A DNA stretch of 28,849 bases from Bacteriovoracaceae bacterium UBA4096 (lineage in GTDB: Bacteria > Bdellovibrionota > Bacteriovoracia > Bacteriovoracales > Bacteriovoracaceae). Shown in pieces: positions 14,739-23,585 of this stretch. The DNA is taken from NCBI GenBank assembly GCA_002381945.1, contig DFXY01000043.1, positions 91,631 to 120,479 on the forward strand, read 5' to 3'. Made by a program: the position numbers and the translations under genes. Below the pieces are notes generated by a model. The model searched no databases. It saw nothing but the letters and a program-made list of their open reading frames with translations, and had not been told where the DNA came from. Each line of letters opens with the position of its first letter. The first letter of the stretch is position 1.

Positions 14739-15521
14739 GTGATACATTCAGAAAATGTTTCTGAAGTTTACGCCAAAAGAAATATTCCATTGTGGCTGAT
14801 TTCTTCCTTTAAGGCCGGCTTTATTAACTCCGCAGGATTTCTTCTCACGGGAAAATTTGTCTCCCATGTGACAGGATTCGGCACTCAAGTGGGAATTGCC
14901 GTCGGCCATAAGGATTATTTCTTCGGAGCAGAGTTATTTATCATCCCCACCTCCTTTATTTTAGGAGGAGTCATCACGTCTTATATTCTGGATAGAAAAT
15001 ATGACAAGGGTGATACTCCGCCTTACTGGAAAGTTCAGAGTCTAATCACTTTTTTACTTTTGGTCATCATCAGCATTGGTGAGATGGGAATGGTCAAGTC
15101 AGGTATACAGTTTGATAAGGACTTCAAATATGATTATGTTGAATTCTCAATCATCGCCATGCTCTGTTTAATTTGTGGTTTAAAAAACGGTCTGGTCACC
15201 TGGAGTACTTTTGGTAAAGTGAGAGTCACGCATCTGACAGGCCTATCAACAGATATCGGTCTTAATTTAATAAGAACATTCAATAAAGAACAACCAAGTC
15301 CAAGATTTAAGGAAGAAAGAAAAGTAAATATTCTTAGAATGCTTACGTTCGCGTTCTTTTCGACCGGAGCTCTCATTTCTGCTTTAATTTTTCCAAAGTT
15401 AGGATTGAAAACTTTTTTTATTCCACTTACGATCTCTATTGGAATGTCGATTATCTCAATTATCGACTGCAAGGTAAGAATGAAGAAAAGCCTTCTAGTC
15501 CTAAAAGATGAATTTATTTAG
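14739..15521 (+). CDS. YoaK/DUF1275 family membrane protein
   Basis: The 260-residue protein has about six hydrophobic helices and the two related conserved segments of the DUF1275 (UPF0700) family: AGFINSAGFLLTGKFVSHVT near the N-terminus and CGLKNGLVTWSTFGKVRVTH in the middle, followed by TGLSTDIG. The family has no established function and may be a transporter. The start is GTG at 14739, supported by GGAG six bases upstream and by the 12-base gap after carbonic anhydrase. Pairing with an anhydrase suggests a role in inorganic carbon or anion handling; this is inference. The last 8 bases overlap the convergent DUF1428 gene. Confidence 0.88.
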   Translation: MIHSENVSEVYAKRNIPLWLISSFKAGFINSAGFLLTGKFVSHVTGFGTQVGIAVGHKDYFFGAELFIIPTSFILGGVITSYILDRKYDKGDTPPYWKVQSLITFLLLVIISIGEMGMVKSGIQFDKDFKYDYVEFSIIAMLCLICGLKNGLVTWSTFGKVRVTHLTGLSTDIGLNLIRTFNKEQPSPRFKEERKVNILRMLTFAFFSTGALISALIFPKLGLKTFFIPLTISIGMSIISIIDCKVRMKKSLLVLKDEFI

Positions 15522-15882
15522 CAATCAAAGTGATAACCGGTTTAAAACCACCATAGATCATTCTCTTTCCATCAAATGGCATCATCTCTGGACCTATATC
15601 CTTAATTCGTGGATCCGCCATCACTTTCTTAAGTATACGGTCACGTTGGGCCCGGGATTTATAAACGATCCAAGAGAAGAAGACGACTTCATCAGCTTTA
15701 AGTTTTACACTTTGTGGAAATGAAGTAACTTTTCCGGGTTTCACATCGTCACCCATGCACTCGTAATATTCAAGAGCTCCATATTCAAGCCAGACTTTGG
15801 CAGCGAGCTTTGCAATCTTTTTATATTTATCCACGTTTTTCTTAGGAATTGGTAACACAAAGCCGTCCACATAATTTGCCAT
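15514..15882 (-). CDS. DUF1428 family protein (YbaA-like)
   Basis: This 122-residue cytoplasmic protein matches the whole DUF1428 family: it opens with YVDGFVLPIPKKN, has the central GALEYYECMGDDV and ends with MPFDGKRMIYGGFKPV. Family members fold as ferredoxin-like dimeric alpha/beta barrels, related to the YCII and EthD groups, and have no proven reaction. The ATG at 15882 has AAGGA upstream. The gene overlaps the end of the convergent YoaK gene by 8 bases, so transcription of one may interfere with the other. Confidence 0.9.
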   Translation of the reverse strand: MANYVDGFVLPIPKKNVDKYKKIAKLAAKVWLEYGALEYYECMGDDVKPGKVTSFPQSVKLKADEVVFFSWIVYKSRAQRDRILKKVMADPRIKDIGPEMMPFDGKRMIYGGFKPVITLIAK

Positions 15883-15945
15883 GATTTTTCCTTTTCAATT
15901 AATTCAGATAACTTCTTCCTATTAAGCATTATAAAAGTCACTCAT

Positions 15946-15990
15946 GGGAAAGGCCTGACCCAAAGCCTAATTATGACTTAAGTCTTTCCC
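15946..15990. other. Intergenic nested inverted repeats
   Basis: Outer arms GGGAAAG (15946-15952) and CTTTCCC (15984-15990) enclose AGGC/GCCT (15951-15954, 15965-15968) and the palindrome GACTTAAGTC (15975-15984). These could fold in alternative ways. The site lies in the 185-base gap between two divergent genes and may belong to the leader of the membrane protein gene at 16068. Its role is unknown. Confidence 0.4.
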
Positions 15991-16067
15991 TACAGAAACA
16001 CGGCGAATTGTTTCCACAACGCAAGAGCACTATCCTGAACAATGAATATTTTTTCCAGGAGAATATT

Positions 16068-16922
16068 ATGGTCAATTTAAACATCAAAACAGGTAGAGGG
16101 AATCTTCCTCTTGAATCGGATTTAGTGAATCCCCATGCACTCATAAGTTGGCGCTCAATTGTGGCAGGACTATTGTTAGCATTCTTTACCATGACGGGTC
16201 TGATTGGTTTAGGCTTGGCCTTCGGAGGTATTGGGCTTGATGACGAAACCAGTGCTCGAGGAGCAGGAATATTTACTGGTATATGGTTTGTTGTCTCGGC
16301 CCTCATCTCAATTTTTGTGGGGAGTTATTTTGCAGCTAGAATTTCGAAATTTCGGACAGGAAGAATTGGTTCGGCCCAGGGATTAGTCATTGCAGCTTTG
16401 TTTGTCGGCTTTTTCCTCTATCAAACCTTGGCCACTATTGGCATGGCCGGGCAAGCGATGGGTGGCATGATTAAAGGTTCAGGTGGTATGATTGCCCGAG
16501 GGGTGGATAAAGCAGCTGAGAGCCCGGTTATCAACAATGCAGTTTCAAATGTTGCTGAAGATGCTATTGGGGATTTGAATCTAAAATCAGATGTCAGAAC
16601 CGTTGGTACAGGTGTGGCCACTCGGTTAGTCAGAGGTGATGCTGAAGGTGCTAAGAACTACCTATCAATGCAAGCAGGCATTACTCCCGCAGAGGCCGAC
16701 ACTCGCATTGCCCAGATGAAAACAAGAGTTGATAAAATTATTGAAGACGCCAAAGAAGGAACAGCTGCGGCCTTAAAATCCGTTGGATGGTCGCTCTTTC
16801 TTTTAACATTGTTAGGCTCTTTGGCAGCAGTAGCGGGAGGAGCGATGGGTTCAGTCGCCAATTTCAGAAAGCCACTTATTCGTCAGGAGGGAATTGGATT
16901 AGGAAGACAAGCGTCAGTTTAA
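16068..16922 (+). CDS. Four-helix membrane protein of unknown function
   Basis: The 284-residue protein has three clustered membrane helices near the N-terminus (about 27-50, 62-85 and 100-122), a Gly/Ala-rich soluble stretch with amphipathic helices (about 125-250), and a last membrane helix near 250-272. The opening HALISWRSIVAGLLLAF resembles the PhnA-like or TIGR04086-type membrane proteins of Proteobacteria, whose function is unsettled. An open frame extends upstream to 16008, but the ATG at 16068 has AGGAG eight bases before it. It is a single-gene unit with its own terminator downstream. Confidence 0.8.
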   Translation: MVNLNIKTGRGNLPLESDLVNPHALISWRSIVAGLLLAFFTMTGLIGLGLAFGGIGLDDETSARGAGIFTGIWFVVSALISIFVGSYFAARISKFRTGRIGSAQGLVIAALFVGFFLYQTLATIGMAGQAMGGMIKGSGGMIARGVDKAAESPVINNAVSNVAEDAIGDLNLKSDVRTVGTGVATRLVRGDAEGAKNYLSMQAGITPAEADTRIAQMKTRVDKIIEDAKEGTAAALKSVGWSLFLLTLLGSLAAVAGGAMGSVANFRKPLIRQEGIGLGRQASV

Positions 16923-16927
16923 CCAAT

Positions 16928-16960
16928 ACAGGGATCAATACCGAATGATCCCTGTTTATT
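16928..16960 (+). terminator. Intrinsic terminator of the membrane protein gene
   Basis: A perfect 10-base-pair stem (ACAGGGATCA with TGATCCCTGT, 8-base loop) begins 5 bases after the stop and is followed by TTATT. The T-run is short, so it may be only partly efficient. Confidence 0.75.
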
Positions 16961-17095
16961 CTCCTTAGTGCCAAATCAAACCAGTCAAAATGCACCTTGC
17001 ACTATGTAATGTACTTAATAATGTATCAATCAACATTGGCATTCATGTTGCACTAAAAAACTTTAATAAAAAAACTCTACAGGATTGGGGCCAAA

Positions 17096-17662
17096 ATGAA
17101 ATTGTTCTTACTCTCATTGCTATTGCTATCGGTTAATGTTTTCGCTCAAACTTTGGAAATTGAAATTCAAGGCGTCAGGCACTCTTGCACACCAATAGGT
17201 AATGGTTCAGGTGCAGTCAGCTGTGTCGATCTCGCCTATCGTGGGCCATTTAGTAAAGAAGAAGCTTTCAGACTATGTCAGGGGGCCTATAACGAAATGC
17301 CTGCCCGTTGTGCTACTCGTGCTTATAATGGCTCTTTTTCAAAAGAAGAAGCGTTACAAATGTGCACTCGAGCTACCTCCGAAGGTGTCGTCGATTGTGC
17401 AGAAGCGGCCTATCGGGGACCTTTTTCTAAAGATGAATCTCTCCGACTTTGTTCACACCCAAGGGCGACTCTTCAAACTGCACAATGTGCTTTAGAGGCC
17501 TATCGTGGAGCATACTCTAAAGAAGAGGCCATTCGCTTATGTCAAATTCCGAGACGACGAGACCATTTAAAAGGAACTTCTTTAAATACTTCTAAAGATC
17601 AGTTAGATGAATTAATAAAAGAGGCCAATCTCAAAGCTTTTAGATTGAATGAATACAAATAA
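17096..17662 (+). CDS. Secreted protein built from four Cys-bounded tandem repeats
   Basis: I do not recognise the family. The 188-residue protein has a signal peptide (cleavage after about residue 17, VNVFA). Residues 43-149 form four tandem repeats of 29-30 residues, each starting with an 18-residue unit of the form C-x3-AY-x-G-x-[FY]-SK-[ED]-E then [LM]-C. The Cys pairs are 43/61, 72/90, 101/119 and 131/149: the in-unit spacing is always 18, with 11-12 between units. Such spacing suggests one disulfide per repeat, each closing a helical hairpin. The basic tail (150-188) is helical. The ribosome site is weak (GGGG about 7 bases upstream). It ends at a shared bidirectional terminator. Confidence 0.85.
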   Translation: MKLFLLSLLLLSVNVFAQTLEIEIQGVRHSCTPIGNGSGAVSCVDLAYRGPFSKEEAFRLCQGAYNEMPARCATRAYNGSFSKEEALQMCTRATSEGVVDCAEAAYRGPFSKDESLRLCSHPRATLQTAQCALEAYRGAYSKEEAIRLCQIPRRRDHLKGTSLNTSKDQLDELIKEANLKAFRLNEYK

Positions 17663-17675
17663 GTAAATAATATCA

Positions 17676-17709
17676 AGCTGATCTTATCTTATTAAAGATA
17701 GGATCAGCT
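17676..17709. terminator. Bidirectional terminator hairpin between convergent genes
   Basis: Fifteen-base arms (AGCTGATCTTATCTT, 17676-17690, and its near-complement 17695-17709) pair with one G-U around loop ATTA. It starts 14 bases after the plus-strand stop and includes part of the minus-strand stop codon. T-runs are weak on both sides. Confidence 0.7.
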
Positions 17710-19249
17710 ACTTACCTTTCCATAAAACGCTATAGAGATCATGCCGACGATCTTTAAGATTCCTGACTGTACCGTTATTGCGGACCTTAATCAGATCACT
17801 CATACTTAAATCAGCAATCGCCACCATCTCGGCATTCGTATCAGTATCGGCAGCAATCCCATCTTTAGCAAAAGGAAAATCCGAAGGAGTCAGGATGCAG
17901 CTTTGGGCGTAGTTAATATCCATATTCTGAACACGTGGCAGATTTCCCGTATTGCCTGAAAGAACAAAATAACATTGATTTTCGATGGTCCGGGCCTGAC
18001 AACAGTAGCGGACTCGCAAGTACCCTTGACGAGTATCCGTGGCAAACGGAACAAAGATTATTTTTGCGCCTTGATCAGTTAAGTGTCGTGAAAGTTCAGG
18101 GAATTCTGAGTCATAACAAATTAAAATACCAATAGGTCCTCTATCAGTATTTATAACGGATAGCTGATCCCCTCCACGAATATCCCACCAGTCTTTTTCG
18201 GAAGGAGTGGGATGAATTTTTTCCTGCTGGTGCATGGCCCCATCTCGCAAAAAGACGTGACAAGTATTTTTCATAAATCCTTGGGCGTCTTTCATCATGT
18301 GAGTGCCACCAATAATGTTTATATTGTATCTCACTGCGGCTTCGTTCATGAATTTAATGAATGGCTCTGTAAACTGACCTAGATGTTCCAGAGATTGAAC
18401 TGGATCCAACTTTCTATTTATAATTGAAAGGAGTGACATCGTCACAAATTCCGGGAAGACAACAAAGTCGCAGCTGTAGTCGGCCGCCACACCAATAAAA
18501 TATTCAGCAATGGATTGAAACTCCTCAAATGAGGAGATTTTCCGTTGTTCAAAATTTATCGTGCAAATTCTGACATTATCTTTTTGATCTTCAATGTAGG
18601 GCTGATTCCCCTGTGGGTCAATGAGTGGATTCTCCCAGCGCATCAGCACAGCGTAGCCTTGAGAATCTTGGTCAGAGGGCAAATAATCCTTCAAAATACT
18701 TACTGGTTGAAAACCATTATTCATCTGGAAACTTACGGTAGGGTCTTTGATTGTTTTTGATTTTACTGCTTCCAGATACAATTCAGGCGTAGGATAAGTT
18801 TTCTTTTTCTTTGCAAAGCCCGGAATCCTGGCCCCAAAGAGAATACCTTTCAGGCCAAAGTTTTCACATAACCGTCTTCGCTCATTGTAAATACGCTCGC
18901 CTATTTTTTTCCCACGATAATCGGGGTCCACGCAAATATCCATTCCATACAAGAAGTCCCCTAAAGGATCGTGACGACTTGCAAATGATGATCCGGTGAT
19001 CTCTTTCCAGGTATGAGGGCGCATGGCCTCTGCCTCAGAAATGATAAATGTAATACAAAAACCAACAATCTTCCCTTCATATTCAACAACAATCTGACCT
19101 TCCGGAAAGTGATTGATGTGAGCACGTAAAGCATCCAGTGGATAAGGTGGCACTCCAGGATAGCACTTACTAACCACTTCATTAATAAATGGAGCATCAC
19201 TAAAGCGAGTCTTTCTAACGTTAACTTTCTTTTTGGTTGAACCTGCCAT
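17708..19249 (-). CDS. GNAT acetyltransferase fused to carbon-nitrogen hydrolase (nitrilase superfamily)
   Basis: The 513-residue protein joins two enzymes. Residues 10-205 form a GNAT N-acyltransferase (acetyl-CoA loop around VDPDYRGKKIGERI). Residues 225-505 form a nitrilase-superfamily amidase with the full catalytic triad: Glu267 (FPEF), Lys344 (EKIHP) and Cys378 (ICYDSEFP). The same two-domain layout is known in Bacillus subtilis YhcX, for which no substrate is established. The ATG at 19249 follows AAGGAAGG; an earlier in-frame ATG at 19267 is less likely. The start overlaps the stop of the PLP-enzyme gene by one base (TAATG), so the two are translationally coupled and may act on the same sulfur-amino-acid product. 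Confidence 0.93.
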   Translation of the reverse strand: MAGSTKKKVNVRKTRFSDAPFINEVVSKCYPGVPPYPLDALRAHINHFPEGQIVVEYEGKIVGFCITFIISEAEAMRPHTWKEITGSSFASRHDPLGDFLYGMDICVDPDYRGKKIGERIYNERRRLCENFGLKGILFGARIPGFAKKKKTYPTPELYLEAVKSKTIKDPTVSFQMNNGFQPVSILKDYLPSDQDSQGYAVLMRWENPLIDPQGNQPYIEDQKDNVRICTINFEQRKISSFEEFQSIAEYFIGVAADYSCDFVVFPEFVTMSLLSIINRKLDPVQSLEHLGQFTEPFIKFMNEAAVRYNINIIGGTHMMKDAQGFMKNTCHVFLRDGAMHQQEKIHPTPSEKDWWDIRGGDQLSVINTDRGPIGILICYDSEFPELSRHLTDQGAKIIFVPFATDTRQGYLRVRYCCQARTIENQCYFVLSGNTGNLPRVQNMDINYAQSCILTPSDFPFAKDGIAADTDTNAEMVAIADLSMSDLIKVRNNGTVRNLKDRRHDLYSVLWKGK

Positions 19250-20457
19250 TACCCTTCCTTGTAACATTTAATAAAGCGACTCCACATGATATTTGCATCC
19301 CCGCTATAACCAATACTAAAACGCAATAAGCCTTCGGCCAATCCCATCTTACTTCTTTCTTCCTCAGGAATTTCACTTGAGGTACTTTTTGCTGAACAGC
19401 TCATCAAAGTTCGTGAGAAGCCCAAGGAGACCGCATACAACCCAAACTTATCATTCTGAAGTTTAGTTGAAAGCAATCTGGCCGCATTGGCGTCCTTACA
19501 TTCTAAAGTCAGAATTCCTCCGTAACCAAACTCTCCTCCCCCACCTAGCTCTTTTAGAAGTGAATGCTGAGGATGATCTTTCAGACCGGGGTAAATAACA
19601 GGCATCCCCTCTTCTTTCATTTTCTCCGCCAGGAATAAGGCCATTTTCGAATGAGCTGCCATACGAATGCCTAAATGATCCATACGTAGATATAGTTCAT
19701 GGGCCACTCTTGGATCCATTACCGGACCTGTAAGCATAACAGTCCCATGATTTACATCTATCAATGAAGATATGAATTCCTGACTACCCGCAATCGCTCC
19801 TGCAATGAAATCACTTGAGCCGGAGATATATTTAGTACAAGAGTGAACCACAACATCTGCACCATGAAGAAGCGGCTGAACTATCATTGGAGTGAAAGTA
19901 TTATCTACCACCAATTTCAAGTTATGTTTTTTACTTAACTGGGACAAAGCCTTAATGTCGCTGACAGCGAGTAAAGGATTACTCATGGTCTCAGCGTAAA
20001 TTAATTTGGTCGCCGGAGTAATGGCTGCGGCTACCGCCTTAAGATCGGTCGTATCTACGAAAGTAACCGCTATACCACGCACTGAAAGAATATTCTTTAA
20101 AAGAGCGTAAGTGCCGCCGTACAAAGTCTGCGATGCTATTAAATGCCCGCGGGAATCACCTTCATTCAAAAAAATCTGATCTATCGTACATGAAATGGCT
20201 GCCATCCCACTGGCAACACCGAGGGCCGCTTCTGCACATTCCATGGCAGCTATTTTCTTGCCAAAAATATTTACGGTTGGATTAGAGTGTCGACTGTAAA
20301 GATAGCAACCTTGCAGTTCTCCTGTAAAAGTTTTCTCCATGTCCTGAGGATCCATGAAAGTTGAAGTCGAGGCCACATCAATGACTGGCACAACTCCTCC
20401 TTCTTCCCCAAAATGTTGTATGTCTCTGATCGCTTGCTCTGGATTAAAATTTTTCAT
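19249..20457 (-). CDS. PLP-dependent trans-sulfuration enzyme (cystathionine gamma-synthase/methionine gamma-lyase type)
   Basis: This 402-residue enzyme belongs to the Cys/Met metabolism PLP family. Visible landmarks are YSRHSNPT (54-61), the Asp185 cofactor contact in VVDNTF, and the PLP Lys209 in HSCTKYISGSSD. Family members make or break C-S bonds in cystathionine, methionine or homocysteine. The exact reaction is not decided by the sequence: ISGSSDFIAG replaces the usual LGGHSD, a sign of a divergent subgroup. It is the first gene of an operon with the GNAT-nitrilase fusion and is divergent from the outer membrane protein gene. The ribosome site is short (AGG). Confidence 0.9.
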   Translation of the reverse strand: MKNFNPEQAIRDIQHFGEEGGVVPVIDVASTSTFMDPQDMEKTFTGELQGCYLYSRHSNPTVNIFGKKIAAMECAEAALGVASGMAAISCTIDQIFLNEGDSRGHLIASQTLYGGTYALLKNILSVRGIAVTFVDTTDLKAVAAAITPATKLIYAETMSNPLLAVSDIKALSQLSKKHNLKLVVDNTFTPMIVQPLLHGADVVVHSCTKYISGSSDFIAGAIAGSQEFISSLIDVNHGTVMLTGPVMDPRVAHELYLRMDHLGIRMAAHSKMALFLAEKMKEEGMPVIYPGLKDHPQHSLLKELGGGGEFGYGGILTLECKDANAARLLSTKLQNDKFGLYAVSLGFSRTLMSCSAKSTSSEIPEEERSKMGLAEGLLRFSIGYSGDANIMWSRFIKCYKEG

Positions 20458-20582
20458 CCTAAGATGCTAAAATACTTGAACGGAGAATGATAGACGCATG
20501 GAGAATGATTAAAAAGGTCGGATAATAGTATCTCATTAAAATTCCCAAGAAGATTTCACGGCTTCTAAGCTAGAATGCTTAA

Positions 20583-21500
20583 ATGTTTATTTCTTTATTA
20601 CTTTTCTTTGTGGTCTTGTTCCCTCTAAGAGGGGAAGCAAATGAAATCTGCGATCTCTTAGATTTAAAAAATTGCGCCGGAGTGACTAAACAAGGCCGTC
20701 GCAGTAGTCTCTTGTCACTTCCCTCACCTACGACTTCCACTATCCTCAATCCAGCGACAGTCAGTTTTGACCGGGGATTAGGAGTTGAAGTCATTCATCA
20801 AAGTGGTAATCCTCTCGTTTTCAGTCTGGCTTCCGGGACCGGTAAAATTGGAGGAGCACTCATAAGCTCTAGTCTTGAGAATACATTTTTTGGAAATCGC
20901 GTGTATGAAGCCACAGAGGATTATTTCAGACGTAATGAAGAAAAAAAGCAGTACAGGACGAATAAAATGAATCTCGCATTGGGTGCTAAGTTAATTAGAA
21001 AAAAGAATGTTGCCCTGGATGTTGGTCTAATCCTGAAACGTCATTCTGAAATTAAGAAAATAAATCCCGGTGTAGGTCTTTCTGGAAGACTTGGCCCGCT
21101 TACACTAGGTGCATCTCTGTATCAGGATGATTTTCATATAAAAGACATCGATTATTCTGAGACGTTTTCAGTGGCCACCTATTCAGTTGGAACTAAATAT
21201 CGGAATTTTTCAGTTGATGCCGGAGTAATCAAAACCAGATATGAACGGGATGAAATGGATACAACAATTCATCTCTATGCAGGATCTTACGTGTATCGAA
21301 ACTTCATGTTCAACCTGGCCTACAGAAACGAAGTCTCTCCCACAGTGAAATATATTGACGGAAGATTAGAAGAAAAGAAAAGCACAGGCGATTATTTTAC
21401 GGGCATTCAGACCTCACTGGGACGGCATCTGATTGTGGGTATTAATTACAATTATTTCCTTTTAGGCGAAACCTCTCTCTCAGGGACCATTTTTTTCTAA
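20583..21500 (+). CDS. Predicted outer membrane beta-barrel protein
   Basis: The 305-residue product starts with a hydrophobic signal (MFISLLLFFVVLFPLRGEA) and then alternating hydrophobic/polar strands typical of a beta barrel. NPATVSFDRGLGVEVIHQSG resembles the first strands of lipid-transport type porins. The protein ends in Phe (SLSGTIFF), as expected for insertion by the BAM complex. Its function is not known; the size would suit about 10-12 strands. The ribosome site is weak. It is followed by a 138-base gap and a large secreted protein on the same strand, possibly a functional neighbour. Confidence 0.75.
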   Translation: MFISLLLFFVVLFPLRGEANEICDLLDLKNCAGVTKQGRRSSLLSLPSPTTSTILNPATVSFDRGLGVEVIHQSGNPLVFSLASGTGKIGGALISSSLENTFFGNRVYEATEDYFRRNEEKKQYRTNKMNLALGAKLIRKKNVALDVGLILKRHSEIKKINPGVGLSGRLGPLTLGASLYQDDFHIKDIDYSETFSVATYSVGTKYRNFSVDAGVIKTRYERDEMDTTIHLYAGSYVYRNFMFNLAYRNEVSPTVKYIDGRLEEKKSTGDYFTGIQTSLGRHLIVGINYNYFLLGETSLSGTIFF

Positions 21501-21638
21501 TAAACGTCATGTTATATCTGTAAACTTTAGCTATTTATCAATTTTCTTCATTTAACCTTTGGAGAAAGTGGACAATATGGAGCTATTCATAATAGATACG
21601 GGTTCTTATTTCTTAAAATATCAACGGACTAGGATCTT

Positions 21639-23585
21639 ATGAAGCTCTACAGTTTTCTCACAATCTTTCTTCTTCTTTTTACCCAAATTGCCTGGGGTGC
21701 TAGTGATTGTAAATCAGAACGCACGCTTTCTGCGGCCGAACAGATCGCAACTTTAGATCCAAGTTTTGACCTGGATCTGGTTGACCTGGATATCTTTCCC
21801 GGAGGTAGCATTGTAGGTGGATATGAATACGAGGTAGAGCCGGCACATACTGATGGGCTTTATGAGCGAACTGATAGTTGGCAAATTGGATTTAAAGCAA
21901 TTCCGGGAATTGATCTGGGTGATATCATCAGTTCACGCCTCAATGCCGGAGTACAAAGTAAAACGGAAGCAACTTTTATTCGATTTTTTAAAGACCCGTG
22001 TAAAGCAATGCTGGCAAAGCCTTATTCTTTAAAAAGAGTTCCACTTAAGGCCAAAACGGCTTTGGGTTCAAAATTTAATGTCGGTGATTATTTTGTTTTC
22101 CGTGGATCACTTGGTTTCGTAGCAAGTGCGGAAATTTTCAGTATGCTAGGTTCTTCTTTCTGGGGCGTGGGACTGTCAGGCAGTTATGTGGTCGATGGCT
22201 TTTATCAAGTCCATGTTGTAAGAATTGATGAGAGTCACTTACGTCTTAAAATAGTTGCTTATCGTGGTAAGGGCTATGGGGCTTCTCTAGGACTTGGATA
22301 TGAAAATGAATTTGATATTTTCAGTGTAGATAGACTTAATAGTCATCTCGAGCGATTCCTGAATACTAAACCTGTTAAATTGAAGGCAAATATCAATAAT
22401 GCTAAGGTCTTCATGGTGGATTATGTCCTCGATCTCACGGATCCTGAAGTTGCAGAAGCTTATGAAAATCTACTTCCCAAGGCCAAAGACTTCAGAAATC
22501 TGGAATTACTATCTCCCTTTAAAAACGTAAAAAACCTGGAGGCCAATCTCCTGCTGGATCTAACTGCTCTTGAGGAGATTTACCGTAAAGACTTTCTTGC
22601 TGGTCAGGTTAGCCGTTTAAAAAGAAACTTAAAAAGTTCTTCTGAGCAAGATTCCTATGGTTTCGGTCTGGACGTTGGAAATAAAATTCTGGGCTTTAAA
22701 CTGAAAAAAGGCACTTCCAGTGCCAATATGAGTGTTCCACGTGAAGATGATTTTATCGAAAGATATTTATTAAAATCATGGGAAGGAAAATTCGAAAGTC
22801 GTTTTCTTTACTCCTTGTCACGTACCAAGAACTCAGAAGGTCTTCGCGCCCTTTTTCACGCAGATGAAACTTTTGAAAAACTTGAACCCATCAATATCGT
22901 AAAGTACATCCACAACAAAAAGAATCGGTTCTCGTATAGAAACTTCAAAGACCTTAAATTAAGAATGCGTAAATCATTACCCACAGAGATTTACAATCAG
23001 ATCCCATGGACTGAATGGAATCAAAGTCCAGGCAAGAAATTTCTTAACTATGGTTTAAGATATGAACTTATGATGGCGCCTGAAAGCATCCTAAAGGCAC
23101 CTCAATTAAGTGAAAAAGAAATTGTCATTCTTTATCGTGACCATCTCTTGAGTAAAGGCCTTACTGCCGATGATTTTTTTGCAAATTCCCCATTTAGTGA
23201 TGATGCAAATGCACCAGTCCAGACAGCTGAAGATACTTTCACGATGAGTTTAAATCACTTAGCAAAGCTTCTAAGCCAGGCACTTAATCCTCAGCTTCCG
23301 CCCTCAGAAAGAATTGAAATGATAACCAAGTTAAGAAGGAACGTCATATTTGATGATACTGGCATCAGCTTCATTATGGCCCTAAATCCGGACAAAATCA
23401 GAAGTTGGTATCATTTAGATCTTAACATTTCATCCAACAAAGCGACGATTGACTTCTCTTACGGAGATAATGAACTTTCATCTCTCTATAAAAAGATTCT
23501 GACAATCAAGGCCGCACTGGATGACGATGGCCTTGATCTGCGCCGTGAAGCCGAATCAATCTCATTGCCTACTCGACTCTATTAA
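21639..23585 (+). CDS. Large secreted protein of unknown function
   Basis: I do not recognise the family. The 648-residue protein has a signal peptide (cleavage near WGA, residue 21) and a mostly soluble mature part with no transmembrane helix. Residues 40-240 look beta-rich, with DIFPGGSIVGGYEYEV and repeated Gly-Ser-Phe strands. The remainder is mixed and helical, with many Leu-Lys segments. It may be a periplasmic or surface protein. The ATG has AGGA upstream with good spacing. The end overlaps the convergent GNAT gene by four bases, and a hairpin just after the stop probably ends transcription. Confidence 0.8.
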   Translation: MKLYSFLTIFLLLFTQIAWGASDCKSERTLSAAEQIATLDPSFDLDLVDLDIFPGGSIVGGYEYEVEPAHTDGLYERTDSWQIGFKAIPGIDLGDIISSRLNAGVQSKTEATFIRFFKDPCKAMLAKPYSLKRVPLKAKTALGSKFNVGDYFVFRGSLGFVASAEIFSMLGSSFWGVGLSGSYVVDGFYQVHVVRIDESHLRLKIVAYRGKGYGASLGLGYENEFDIFSVDRLNSHLERFLNTKPVKLKANINNAKVFMVDYVLDLTDPEVAEAYENLLPKAKDFRNLELLSPFKNVKNLEANLLLDLTALEEIYRKDFLAGQVSRLKRNLKSSSEQDSYGFGLDVGNKILGFKLKKGTSSANMSVPREDDFIERYLLKSWEGKFESRFLYSLSRTKNSEGLRALFHADETFEKLEPINIVKYIHNKKNRFSYRNFKDLKLRMRKSLPTEIYNQIPWTEWNQSPGKKFLNYGLRYELMMAPESILKAPQLSEKEIVILYRDHLLSKGLTADDFFANSPFSDDANAPVQTAEDTFTMSLNHLAKLLSQALNPQLPPSERIEMITKLRRNVIFDDTGISFIMALNPDKIRSWYHLDLNISSNKATIDFSYGDNELSSLYKKILTIKAALDDDGLDLRREAESISLPTRLY

